A stretch of DNA of 5,600 nt, from the NCBI GenBank assembly GCA_003133285.1, contig PKWR01000153.1, forward strand, positions 1,472 through 7,071, in the 5' to 3' direction. Position numbers and translations under genes: made by a program. Below the pieces are notes generated by a model that searched no databases, was not told the origin of the DNA, and was given only the letters and a program-made list of their open reading frames with translations. Shown here piece by piece: positions 1-5,600 of the stretch. The stretch is from Coriobacteriia bacterium (lineage in GTDB: Bacteria > Actinomycetota > Coriobacteriia > Anaerosomatales > PALSA-660). The first letter of the stretch is position 1, and the number at the start of each line of letters is the position of its first letter.

Positions 1-2
1 CC

Positions 3-95
3 CGCGTCGCCGAGATGTGCGACAAGCTCCTCGCCAATCCCGTCATCGAGGAGTACCGCATCATCGACGCCGAAGGCTCGGTGAGCGCGCGATGA
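3..95 (+). CDS. purS: PurS, FGAM synthase small subunit (3' end only)
   Basis: The first 95 bases hold the last 30 codons of a gene that begins before the window, ending in TGA at 93-95. The visible peptide runs from R-V-A-E-M-C-D-K-L-L-A-N-P to V-S-A-R. The pattern 'MCDKLLANPVIEEYRI' is the typical C-terminal end of PurS, which is only about 80 residues long in the family. PurS is a small dimeric protein that bridges PurL and PurQ in the FGAM synthase complex and is thought to help ammonia transfer between them. The stop overlaps the purQ start as ATGA at 92-95, a standard arrangement for translational coupling. The tail is too short to identify alone; the identification rests on this motif plus purQ directly downstream. 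Confidence 0.9.
   Translation, partial: RVAEMCDKLLANPVIEEYRIIDAEGSVSAR
80..85 (+). promoter_or_regulatory. Ribosome binding site of purQ
   Basis: GGTGAG lies inside the last codons of purS, six bases before the purQ ATG at 92. GGTGA is complementary to the conserved UCACC next to the anti-Shine-Dalgarno core of 16S rRNA. It supports the start at 92 rather than the in-frame ATG at 17, which would lie inside purS. Confidence 0.55.
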
Positions 96-784
96 GGTTC
101 GGCGTCGTCCGCTTTCCCGGCTCCAACTGCGAGCAGGACATCGTCATCGCGTGCCGCTACCTGGGCATCGACGTCGACTATGTGTGGCACGGTGACACCG
201 ACATCGCGGGCTTCGACGCGATCGTGCTGCCCGGCGGATTCTCCTACGGCGACTACATCCGCACCGGTGCGGTCGCGCGCTTCTCGCCCGTGATGGGCGA
301 GGTCGTGCGCTTCGCCGAGCGCGGCGGCCCGGTGCTGGGCGTCTGCAACGGCTTCCAGATCCTCACCGAGGCGCACATGCTGCCCGGTGCGATGCTCCGC
401 AACCGCGGCCTGAAGTTCATCTGCGAGACGGTGCCGCTGCGCGTCGAGCGCAACGTCTGCCAGTGGGTCGACCTGACCGAGGGCACCGTGGTCCGGATCC
501 CGATCAACCACAACGAGGGCAACTTCACGGCCGACTCCGAGACGCTCGCGCGCCTCGACGCCAACGGCCAGATCGTCCTCCGCTACTGCGAGCCGGACGG
601 CACGCGGGCGCCCGGCGGGAGCGCCGCGAACGGCTCGACCGACGACATCGCCGGCATCTGCAACGAGCGCGGCAACGTCTTCGGGCTGATGCCGCATCCC
701 GAGCGCGTCGTCGATCCCGAGGCGAGCGGCACGGACGGGCAACCGTTCTTCACCACCATCGTCGCGCGCCTGGCGGGGGTGTAG
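92..784 (+). CDS. purQ: PurQ, FGAM synthase glutaminase subunit
   Basis: A 230-residue class I (triad) glutamine amidotransferase, the normal length for stand-alone PurQ. It hydrolyses glutamine and passes ammonia to PurL, which converts FGAR to FGAM with ATP in the cytosol. Visible motifs: N-terminal 'FGVVRFPGSNCEQD' (residues 3-16), the oxyanion-region 'LPGGFSYGDY' (46-55), the nucleophile elbow 'GVCNGFQIL' with Cys85, the 'INHNEGNF' block (138-145), and 'GLMPHPER' with catalytic His202 and Glu204. The Cys-His-Glu triad is therefore complete. The start at 92 gives the expected N-terminus, overlaps the purS stop by four bases and has GGTGAG upstream; an in-frame ATG at 17 would add 25 residues translated from purS sequence out of frame. 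The gene ends with TAG two bases before the next ATG. Nothing suggests damage. Confidence 0.97.
   Translation: MRFGVVRFPGSNCEQDIVIACRYLGIDVDYVWHGDTDIAGFDAIVLPGGFSYGDYIRTGAVARFSPVMGEVVRFAERGGPVLGVCNGFQILTEAHMLPGAMLRNRGLKFICETVPLRVERNVCQWVDLTEGTVVRIPINHNEGNFTADSETLARLDANGQIVLRYCEPDGTRAPGGSAANGSTDDIAGICNERGNVFGLMPHPERVVDPEASGTDGQPFFTTIVARLAGV
775..779 (+). promoter_or_regulatory. Weak ribosome binding site of the membrane-protein gene
   Basis: GGGGG ends seven bases before the ATG at 787 and can pair with the CCUCC anti-Shine-Dalgarno core using one G-U wobble. It lies in the last codons of purQ, as expected for coupled translation. Confidence 0.4.
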
Positions 785-786
785 CC

Positions 787-1197
787 ATGAAGATCGCACT
801 CATGGGCCCCGGGATGATCGTCATGGTCGTCCTGTACGTCCTCGCCGCCGTTGCAGCGGCGTTCCTCATCCTCGACGCATCGCGCCGCACCGCTCTCGAC
901 TTCACGGGCGTGTGGGAGGGCCGCTGGGCCTACATCGTCCCGCAGGCGTTCTACCTCGCGATCTACGTGGTCGCGCAGGTGCCGTTCCTGACGAAGCTCA
1001 TGCCGTGGGCGGTCGTGTACGCGCTGGTCGGGCCGCTCGCGGTCGCCCAGCAGTTCGCCTACCTGCTGAGGGTGGTCTTCCCCACGCACGGACGCCTGGA
1101 GGCACGTCTCGAGGCGCGGTACGCGGGAATGACCCCTGCGGGGCTCACCGACCCCGATGACGAAACCACGATCGCGAGGAGCGCCACGAATGCGTGA
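787..1197 (+). CDS. Small three-helix membrane protein of unknown function, between purQ and purL
   Basis: I do not recognise this 136-residue protein with confidence. It has three hydrophobic segments, at about residues 8-30 (rich in V, L, A), 48-67 and 72-96, each long enough to span the membrane. The link between the first two holds 'DASRR' (30-34), then 'FTGVWEGRW'. The C-terminal 40 residues are polar and charged (repeated 'RLEARLEARYAG', then an acidic 'DPDDE'), probably cytosolic. There is no signal-peptide cleavage site. The layout (helix, D-A-x-R-R, helix, helix) loosely recalls small actinobacterial DUF2516-type proteins, but this is a guess from topology. The ATG lies two bases after the purQ stop and the gene overlaps purL by eight bases, so it is very probably expressed with the FGAM synthase subunits. 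It is real rather than a shadow: it fills the only gap between purQ and purL, with normal high-GC codon use and tight junctions on both sides. Confidence 0.85.
   Translation: MKIALMGPGMIVMVVLYVLAAVAAAFLILDASRRTALDFTGVWEGRWAYIVPQAFYLAIYVVAQVPFLTKLMPWAVVYALVGPLAVAQQFAYLLRVVFPTHGRLEARLEARYAGMTPAGLTDPDDETTIARSATNA
1176..1181 (+). promoter_or_regulatory. Ribosome binding site of purL
   Basis: GAGGAG ends eight bases before the ATG at 1190, a strong Shine-Dalgarno sequence at ideal spacing. It decides the purL start: the alternative in-frame ATG at 1157 has no comparable site and would add 11 residues read out of the preceding gene. Confidence 0.8.
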
Positions 1198-3445
1198 CGA
1201 CCTGACCGCTGAACTCGCTCCGCAGCTCGCCGTCGAGCTCGGCCTCAAGCCCGCCGAGTACGACAAGATCGTCGTCATCCTCGGCAGGACGCCGACGGTA
1301 ACCGAGCTCTACATGTACTCGCTCATGTGGAGCGAGCACTGCTCGTACAAGCACTCCAAGAAGGCGCTGCGGATGTTCCCGACCACGGGTCCATACGTCC
1401 TGCAGGGTCCGGGCGAGAACGCCGGCGTCATCTCGGTCGGCGACGGCTGGGCCGTCGCCTTCAAGATGGAGTCGCACAACCACCCGAGCGCGATCGAGCC
1501 GTACCAGGGCGCGGCGACCGGCGTCGGCGGCATCATCCGCGACATCTTCACCATGGGAGCCCGGCCGATCGCCTCGCTGAACTCCCTGCGCTTCGGCACG
1601 CTCGACAAGGCACGGCAGCGCTATCTGTTCGAGGGCGCGGTCGCGGGGATCGGCGGCTACGGCAACTGCATCGGCGTGCCCACCGTCGGCGGCGAGGTCT
1701 ACTTCGACGCGGCGTACGAGGGCAACTGCCTCATCAACGCGATGTCGATCGGCCTCATGCGCGAGGAGAACCTGACGAGCGCCGTGGCCTCGGGCGCGGG
1801 CAACCTCGTGCTGCTGATCGGCTCGACGACCGGACGGGACGGCATCGGCGGGGCCTCGACACTGGCGAGCCAGGAGTTCGACGAGCGGGCAGAGGACAAG
1901 CGCCCGTCCGTGCAGGTGGGCGACCCCTTCGAGGAGAAGCTGCTCATCGAGGCGTGCCTCGAGCTGCTCGAGGCGAAGCTGCTGGTCGGCCTCGGCGACC
2001 TCGGAGCGGCCGGGCTCACCTCGTCGGCCTCCGAGATGGCCTCGCGCGGCGAGGTGGGCCTCGACATCGACGTCTCGAAGATCCCCGCGCGCGAAGACGG
2101 GATGAAGCCGTTCGAGTTCATGGTCTCCGAGTCCCAGGAGCGCATGCTCGCTGTCGTCACGCCGCAGAACCTGGCCGCGGCGCAGGCCGTGTGCGAGAAG
2201 TGGGGCCTGCGCTCGACGGTGATCGGCACGGTCACCGACACGCGACGCTTCGTCGTTCGCGAAGGCGACGAGATCGTCGCCGACATGCCGGCCGACACCC
2301 TGGCCTCGGACGCGCCCGTGTACGATCCCGAGATGACGCGCCCGGCCTACCTCGACGCGGTGCAGTCCTTCGACCCGCTGTCCCTCGCGCGTCCCGAGAC
2401 GCCCGCGGAGCTCGGCGCCACGCTCCTGCGGGTGCTCGCGAGCCCCAACGTGTGTTCGCGCGCCTGGATCTACCGCCAGTACGACCAGCAGGTCCTGCTC
2501 AACACCCTCGTGCTGCCGGGCGGCGACGCGGCGGTCATCCGGATCGCGGGCACGAGGCGTGCGATCGCGGTGTCCTCCGACTGCAACGGCCGCTACTGCT
2601 ACCTCGACCCGTACGTCGGCGCGCAGATCGCGTTCGCCGAGGCGGCCCGCAACGTGGCGTGCGCCGGTGGCCGCCCCGCCGCGATCACCGACTGCCTCAA
2701 CTTCGGCTCTCCCGAGAAGCCCGAGGTGTTCTGGACCTTCCACGAGTCCGTGCGCGGCATGTCCGACGCTTGCCGGGCGTTCGAGGTGCCCGTCATCTCC
2801 GGCAACGTCAGCTTCTACAACGAGTCGTTCGGCAGCCCGATCTACCCGACGCCGACGGTCGGGCTCGTGGGCGTCCTGCAGGACGCCTCCAAGCGCATGA
2901 CGATGCACTTCAAGAACGCGGGCGACGTCGTCGTCCTGCTCGGCGAGACAGCCGACGAACTCGGCGGCAGCGAGTACCTCTCGACGGTGCACGGCGTCAT
3001 CGCCGGCGTGCCGCCCGCGATGGACGTCGTCGAGGAGCGCGCGATCCACGAGGCGCTGCTCGCGGCCATCGAGGCCGGCCTAGTCCGCAGCGCCCACGAC
3101 TGCTCGGAAGGCGGCGTAGCCGTCGCGCTCGCCGAGTGCGCGATCGCGGGCGGGCTGGGCGCGACGGTGGCGCTCGACGACGGCCTCGCGCCCGTGTCGT
3201 CGCTGTTCTCCGAGACGCAGGGCCGCATCGTCGTGACGTGTGCCGAGGCCGACGCCGAGGCCCTCACCGACCTGTTCGTGGCGCGGAGCGTCGCATTCAG
3301 CGTCATCGGCGAGGTCGGCGGCGACCGGCTCGTCATCGAGGACATGGTCGACGTGTCGCTGCAGGAGCTCGAGGCCGCATGGAAGCCGACACTCGAGCGG
3401 CTCGTGCAAGGCGAGATGCAGTCCGAAGAGCTTCGCGAGGGGTAG
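1190..3445 (+). CDS. purL: PurL, FGAM synthase large (ATP-binding) subunit
   Basis: A 751-residue protein of the short PurL class, similar in length to the Bacillus subtilis enzyme and lacking the fused glutaminase of the about 1300-residue proteobacterial form. It catalyses FGAR + ATP + ammonia to FGAM, using ammonia from PurQ. It has the duplicated AIRS-like architecture. First half: 'LMWSEHCSYKHSK' (45-57, conserved His50), the nucleotide/Mg-binding 'MESHNHPSAIEPYQGAATGVGGIIRD' region (93-118), 'GLGDLGAAGLTSSASEM' (267-283) and 'ESQERML' (314-320). Second half: 'SSDCNGRYCYLDP' (462-474), 'FAEAARNVACAGGRPAAITDCLNFG' region (482-506), 'ISGNVSFYNES' (536-546) and 'HDCSEGGVAVALAE' (636-649). 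The start at 1190 has GAGGAG eight bases upstream and overlaps the membrane-protein stop by eight bases. It ends with TAG at 3443-3445. The gene looks intact. Confidence 0.98.
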   Translation: MRDDLTAELAPQLAVELGLKPAEYDKIVVILGRTPTVTELYMYSLMWSEHCSYKHSKKALRMFPTTGPYVLQGPGENAGVISVGDGWAVAFKMESHNHPSAIEPYQGAATGVGGIIRDIFTMGARPIASLNSLRFGTLDKARQRYLFEGAVAGIGGYGNCIGVPTVGGEVYFDAAYEGNCLINAMSIGLMREENLTSAVASGAGNLVLLIGSTTGRDGIGGASTLASQEFDERAEDKRPSVQVGDPFEEKLLIEACLELLEAKLLVGLGDLGAAGLTSSASEMASRGEVGLDIDVSKIPAREDGMKPFEFMVSESQERMLAVVTPQNLAAAQAVCEKWGLRSTVIGTVTDTRRFVVREGDEIVADMPADTLASDAPVYDPEMTRPAYLDAVQSFDPLSLARPETPAELGATLLRVLASPNVCSRAWIYRQYDQQVLLNTLVLPGGDAAVIRIAGTRRAIAVSSDCNGRYCYLDPYVGAQIAFAEAARNVACAGGRPAAITDCLNFGSPEKPEVFWTFHESVRGMSDACRAFEVPVISGNVSFYNESFGSPIYPTPTVGLVGVLQDASKRMTMHFKNAGDVVVLLGETADELGGSEYLSTVHGVIAGVPPAMDVVEERAIHEALLAAIEAGLVRSAHDCSEGGVAVALAECAIAGGLGATVALDDGLAPVSSLFSETQGRIVVTCAEADAEALTDLFVARSVAFSVIGEVGGDRLVIEDMVDVSLQELEAAWKPTLERLVQGEMQSEELREG

Positions 3446-3470
3446 GGCTCGCGGAGGAGCACTCGTGCCC
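3445..3470 (+). other. Possible hairpin at the purL stop, enclosing a Shine-Dalgarno sequence
   Basis: GGGC-T-CG at 3445-3451 can pair with CG-T-GCCC at 3464-3470: six pairs and one T-T mismatch, with a 12-base loop that contains most of GGAGGAG (3453-3459). No T-tract follows immediately; the pyrimidine run at 3482-3491 starts 12 bases later, so a classical intrinsic terminator is unlikely. The hairpin could hold the Shine-Dalgarno sequence in a loop or slow polymerase. Chance is a serious alternative at this GC content. Confidence 0.25.
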
Positions 3471-3494
3471 ATGCTAGAATTCGTTTCTCTCTGA
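3465..3494 (+). other. Possible nine-codon leader peptide before purF
   Basis: A strong GGAGGAG at 3453-3459 has no assigned gene. Five bases after it, GTG at 3465 opens a frame reading V-P-M-L-E-F-V-S-L and stopping at TGA 3492-3494; an in-frame ATG at 3471 is a second possible start at 11 bases spacing. It ends 35 bases before the purF ATG. It could be a leader peptide on read-through transcripts from purL, or the Shine-Dalgarno match could be left over or accidental. If the promoter at 3472-3480 is used, that transcript would begin downstream of this start and lack the leader. Confidence 0.25.
3472..3480 (+). promoter_or_regulatory. Candidate extended -10 promoter for purF
   Basis: TGC-TAGAAT matches the extended -10 element TGn-TATAAT with one mismatch, inside a locally AT-rich patch that stands out in this GC-rich window. 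It lies in the 84-bp gap between purL and purF, the only real gap in the operon. I see no convincing -35 box 16-18 bases upstream (the sequence there is CGGAGG-like), which extended -10 promoters can tolerate. The start of transcription would be near 3486-3488, leaving a leader of about 43 bases. No recognisable operator or purine riboswitch fits in the gap. Confidence 0.4.
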
Positions 3495-3509
3495 CGGGCG
3501 CACACAGAC

Positions 3510-3515
3510 AAAGGA
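3510..3515 (+). promoter_or_regulatory. Ribosome binding site of purF
   Basis: AAAGGA matches the 5' half of the Shine-Dalgarno consensus and ends 14 bases before the ATG at 3530. The spacing is long, with a C-rich stretch between, so initiation may be less efficient than at purL. No nearer in-frame ATG or GTG exists upstream. Confidence 0.5.
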
Positions 3516-3529
3516 AGCCCCCCATCCCC

Positions 3530-4975
3530 ATGGAACCCTGGATCTTGTCGGAACGTCCGGACGCCCCCGAAGAAGCGTGCGGGGTGTTCGGTGTCTATGC
3601 GCCCGGCGAGCAGGTCGGCCGGCTCATCTACTTCGGCCTCCACGCGCTGCAGCATCGCGGGCAGGAGTCCGCGGGGATAGCGGTCGCCGACGGCCACACC
3701 ATGACGCTCCGCAAGGAGCTCGGCCTCGTCCCGCAGGTGTTCAAGGAGTCGGACCTCTCGACCCTGGACGGCCACGTGGGGATCGGCCACACGCGCTATT
3801 CGACCACCGGCGCCTCCTCCAGCTGGGAGAACGCGCAGCCGATGCTGTCGTCGATCGGGCCCAACACCATCGCGCTCGCTCACAACGGCAACCTCGTGAA
3901 CACGGTCGTTCTGCGCGACAAGCTCAAGACCCACGGGATACGCTTCCGCTCCACGACCGACTCCGAGGTCATGGTCACGCTCGTCAACCACTTCACGCAG
4001 GAGCACCACTCGATCCGCGGCGGCATCCGCGAGGCGATGAAGCTCATCACCGGCGCCTATGCGGTCGTGATGATGACCGAGGAGGCCCTCTACGCCTTCC
4101 GCGACCCCAACGGCGTGCGCCCGCTCGCGCTCGGGCAGCTGCCCGGCGGGCACTGGGTCGTCGCCTCCGAGACCTGCGCGCTCGACATCATCGGCGCGAC
4201 CTTCGTGCGCGACGTCGAGCCCGGCGAGCTGATCAAGATATCGTCCACCGGGTTGGAGTCCGAGCAGGCCGTCCCGCGCGGCCGCGAGGCCCTGTGCATC
4301 TTCGAATTCGTCTACTTCGCGAGGCCCGATTCGTCGATGTACGACTGCACGCTGTACGTGGCGCGGCAGCGCATGGGCGCGGCGATCGCCCGCTCGGCGC
4401 CGGTCGAGGCCGACCTGGTCATCGGCGTTCCCGACTCGGGGACGCCCGCCGCCACGGGTTATGCGATCGAGAGCGGCATCCCGTTCGGAGAGGGCTTGGC
4501 GAAGAACCGCTACGTCGGCCGCACCTTCATCGCCCCGAGCGAGATGCTCCGTCAGCAGGGAATCAAGCTGAAGCTCAATCCTATGCGCCATGCGCTCGAG
4601 GGCAAGCGCATCATCGTGGTCGACGACTCGATCGTCCGCGGCAACACGACACGCAAGCTCGTCGCGCTGCTGCGCGAGTCGGGCGCGACCGAGGTGCACA
4701 TGCGCATCACGAGCCCTCCGGTGAAGTGGCCGTGCTTCTACGGCATCGACACCGACACCCAGGAGCAGCTCATCGGCGCGATGAAGTCCGTCGAGGAGAT
4801 CCGCGAGCACATCGGCGCCGACTCGCTCGCGTACCTGTCCATCGAGGACATGGTCGCGTCCACGGGTCAGAGCGCCGACCGCTACTGCATGGCGTGCTTC
4901 GACGGCGACTACCCGATCGACATCCCCGACGCCGTCCGCAAAGGCAAGATGGCGCTCGAAAAGCCGGCATGCTGA
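3530..4975 (+). CDS. purF: PurF, amidophosphoribosyltransferase (propeptide and Fe-S type)
   Basis: A 481-residue enzyme catalysing PRPP + glutamine to 5-phosphoribosylamine, glutamate and pyrophosphate, the first and normally feedback-controlled step of purine synthesis. The N-terminal half is a class II (Ntn) glutaminase: 'EEACGVFGVY' with the predicted nucleophile Cys17, 'LQHRGQESAG' (40-49), 'GHTRYST' (86-92), 'HNGNLVN' (118-124). The C-terminal half is a type I phosphoribosyltransferase with PRPP loop 'IIVVDDSIVRGNTT' (361-374). Four cysteines, 256, 402, 453 and 456, sit in the contexts of the 4Fe-4S ligands of the Bacillus subtilis enzyme ('CIFEFVYFARPDS', 'KWPCFYGID', 'RYCMACF'). Numbered from Cys17 as residue 1 they become 240, 386, 437 and 440, close to the known 236, 382, 437 and 440. 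Residues 1-16 are thus a propeptide, probably removed by self-cleavage. Known enzymes of this type are oxygen-sensitive and inhibited by purine nucleotides. It follows purL after 84 bp. Confidence 0.98.
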   Translation: MEPWILSERPDAPEEACGVFGVYAPGEQVGRLIYFGLHALQHRGQESAGIAVADGHTMTLRKELGLVPQVFKESDLSTLDGHVGIGHTRYSTTGASSSWENAQPMLSSIGPNTIALAHNGNLVNTVVLRDKLKTHGIRFRSTTDSEVMVTLVNHFTQEHHSIRGGIREAMKLITGAYAVVMMTEEALYAFRDPNGVRPLALGQLPGGHWVVASETCALDIIGATFVRDVEPGELIKISSTGLESEQAVPRGREALCIFEFVYFARPDSSMYDCTLYVARQRMGAAIARSAPVEADLVIGVPDSGTPAATGYAIESGIPFGEGLAKNRYVGRTFIAPSEMLRQQGIKLKLNPMRHALEGKRIIVVDDSIVRGNTTRKLVALLRESGATEVHMRITSPPVKWPCFYGIDTDTQEQLIGAMKSVEEIREHIGADSLAYLSIEDMVASTGQSADRYCMACFDGDYPIDIPDAVRKGKMALEKPAC

Positions 4976-5400
4976 CCGGACAGCTGTCCGCTCTGAATCC
5001 CGCGCTCGCCGGTGCCGCGATGGGCCTCCAGTTCGATCCACTGACCGCCACCGTGTCGGCCGCCGTCGCCGCCGCGCTCGTCGGCTACCCGTCCGCACCG
5101 TCCTCGCGTCGCTGGCTGGCCGCCGGCGTGCTGCTCGCGGGTTGGGCGGTCGGAGACGGCATCCGGGTCGCGGGGGGTGTCGGAGCGGGGGGCGCCGCTC
5201 TCATCTACGGGACCGTGTGGTCGCTCATCGGTCTCGGCGTCGGCTACCTGCTTCCGGCGTTCGCCGGCGCGGCGGTCGGCCGCGCGGTCTTCCACGGCAC
5301 GGGCTGGCTCACGGCCGCGGCGGTGACGCTGATGGTGACCCCTGCGGTCTGGGTGCTCGCGGAGCGCGTCTCCGGTGCTGTGTGGGCCGTGGCGCGCTAG
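4969..5400 (+). CDS. Small hydrophobic membrane protein of unknown function, overlapping purF
   Basis: I do not recognise this 143-residue protein. Its ATG (4969) lies inside the last codons of purF and the genes overlap by seven bases. It is rich in Ala, Gly, Val and Leu, with likely membrane segments at about residues 24-40, 49-66, 76-98 and 113-131, so three or four helices. The only positive cluster, 'SSRRW' (45-49), lies between the first two and would put that loop on the cytosolic side. No catalytic motif, metal site or lipobox is visible. There is no good Shine-Dalgarno sequence before 4969, so initiation would depend on ribosomes finishing purF; an in-frame ATG at 5020 (residue 18) is a possible alternative with no better site. 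It occupies the place where purM follows purF in Bacillus. The reading frame is open far upstream only because it shadows purF. The run of hydrophobic segments to a clean stop just before the convergent gene argues that the part after 4969 is real. Confidence 0.75.
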   Translation: MLTGQLSALNPALAGAAMGLQFDPLTATVSAAVAAALVGYPSAPSSRRWLAAGVLLAGWAVGDGIRVAGGVGAGGAALIYGTVWSLIGLGVGYLLPAFAGAAVGRAVFHGTGWLTAAAVTLMVTPAVWVLAERVSGAVWAVAR

Positions 5401-5420
5401 GCTGCACTGCGCTACGCGCC
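5391..5420. terminator. Inverted repeat spanning both convergent stop codons
   Basis: GGCGCG (5391-5396) pairs with CGCGCC (5415-5420), and after a single bulged C at 5397, TAG (5398-5400) pairs with CTA (5412-5414), giving nine pairs around an 11-base loop. The TAG is the stop of the membrane protein and the CTA is the complement of the kbl stop, so the 11-bp gap between the two genes is the loop. No T-run follows on either strand, so this is not a classical intrinsic terminator. It could act as a bidirectional GC-rich hairpin protecting or ending both transcripts. It could also be chance, since both genes simply end in similar GCG-rich codons. Confidence 0.4.
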
Positions 5421-5600
5421 GATCACACCCAGCCGCTTCCCGACCTTGATGAACGCCTCGATGGCGTCGTCGATCTGCTCGTCCGTGTGGGCCGCGGAGA
5501 GCTGGACGCGGATGCGCGCAGCGCCCTTCGGCACGACGGGGAAGCTGAAGCCGATCACGTAGATGCCCTCTTCGAGCAGCTCGTCGGCCATGCGGTGGGC
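5412..5600 (-). CDS. kbl: Glycine C-acetyltransferase (2-amino-3-ketobutyrate CoA ligase), C-terminal end
   Basis: On the - strand, 62 codons and a TAG stop (complement at 5412-5414) encode the end of a gene that starts beyond the right edge. The peptide contains 'LLEEGIYVIGFSFPVVPKG', then 'ARIRVQLSAAHT' and ends 'FIKVGKRLGVIGA'. This matches the C-terminus of Kbl, a PLP enzyme of the alpha-oxoamine synthase family that cleaves 2-amino-3-ketobutyrate with CoA to glycine and acetyl-CoA, the second step of threonine breakdown after threonine dehydrogenase. The 'GF.FPVVPKG.ARIRVQ.SAAHT' wording favours Kbl over BioF, whose equivalent segment usually reads differently, and over HemA. The arginine of 'ARIR' is in the place of the substrate-carboxylate-binding arginine of the family. 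The PLP lysine lies outside the window. The gene converges on the pur operon with an 11-bp gap and is probably regulated separately. Confidence 0.9.
   Translation of the reverse strand, partial: AHRMADELLEEGIYVIGFSFPVVPKGAARIRVQLSAAHTDEQIDDAIEAFIKVGKRLGVIGA

Noticed and set aside
17..91. In-frame upstream extension of purQ
   Set aside because: The extension is an arginine-rich out-of-frame reading of purS; the start at 92 gives the canonical PurQ N-terminus.
1157..1189. Alternative purL start 11 codons upstream
   Set aside because: It lacks a good ribosome binding site and would lengthen the overlap with the membrane-protein gene to 41 bases; GAGGAG at 1176-1181 points to the ATG at 1190.
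1145..3049. 634-codon open frame on the - strand opposite purL
   Set aside because: It is the antisense shadow of a GC-rich gene: the peptide is dominated by R, A, H, D, V and L without domain motifs, and it lies opposite a full-length, motif-complete purL.
1327..3477. 716-codon + strand frame overlapping purL
   Set aside because: Its arginine-rich, low-complexity peptide is the alternative-frame reading of purL; no motif or ribosome binding site supports it.
3446..3529. Purine riboswitch or PurR-type operator before purF
   Set aside because: The gap is too short for a guanine/adenine riboswitch with its expression platform, and I see neither the conserved aptamer loops nor a recognisable palindromic operator.
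3577..4968. Upstream part of the open frame that continues into the second membrane protein
   Set aside because: This part is an arginine-rich shadow of purF. Only the segment after the ATG at 4969 has gene-like, hydrophobic composition.
3080..5098. 672-codon open frame on the - strand opposite purL, purF and the second membrane gene
   Set aside because: It crosses three well-supported + strand genes and the intergenic gap. Its composition (R, D, H, V, A, G) is that of a high-GC shadow, with no recognisable motif.
1..5600. A novel defence, mobile or toxin system
   Set aside because: All long genes are standard housekeeping enzymes. There are no terminal repeats, integrase or transposase motifs, CRISPR-like repeats or abrupt changes in composition.

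Overview
The window is a high-GC stretch (clearly above 60% G+C, third codon positions dominated by G/C, only TGA and TAG stops, no TAA) carrying part of a de novo purine biosynthesis operon on the + strand and the tail of an unrelated gene on the - strand. The split FGAM synthase (separate PurS, PurQ and short PurL) and a Bacillus-type PurF with propeptide and Fe-S cysteines exclude the large single-chain PurL layout of gamma- and betaproteobacteria. With the base composition, this suggests a high-GC Gram-positive (Actinomycetota, perhaps a Coriobacteriia-like lineage). The phylum is an inference; no marker gene in the window settles it.

Layout: 3-95 is the 3' end of purS; 92-784 purQ; 787-1197 a small three-helix membrane protein of unknown function; 1190-3445 purL; 3446-3529 an 84-bp gap with a candidate extended -10 promoter, a strong unassigned Shine-Dalgarno sequence and a tiny leader reading frame; 3530-4975 purF; 4969-5400 a second small hydrophobic membrane protein of unknown function; 5412-5600 (- strand) the C-terminal end of kbl, convergent with the operon. 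The longest stretch without a gene is the 84-bp gap.

PurF makes phosphoribosylamine from PRPP and glutamine, the first committed step. PurS, PurQ and PurL together form FGAM synthase, the fourth step. The order purS-purQ-purL-purF is the one seen in Bacillus subtilis, but two unrecognised membrane-protein genes are inserted: one between purQ and purL, one directly after purF where purM would be expected. Both are tied to pur genes by short start/stop overlaps (8 and 7 nt), so they are probably co-translated with them. These two genes and the purL-purF gap are the only parts that are not routine. I see no mobile element, CRISPR array, tRNA, rRNA or defence system.
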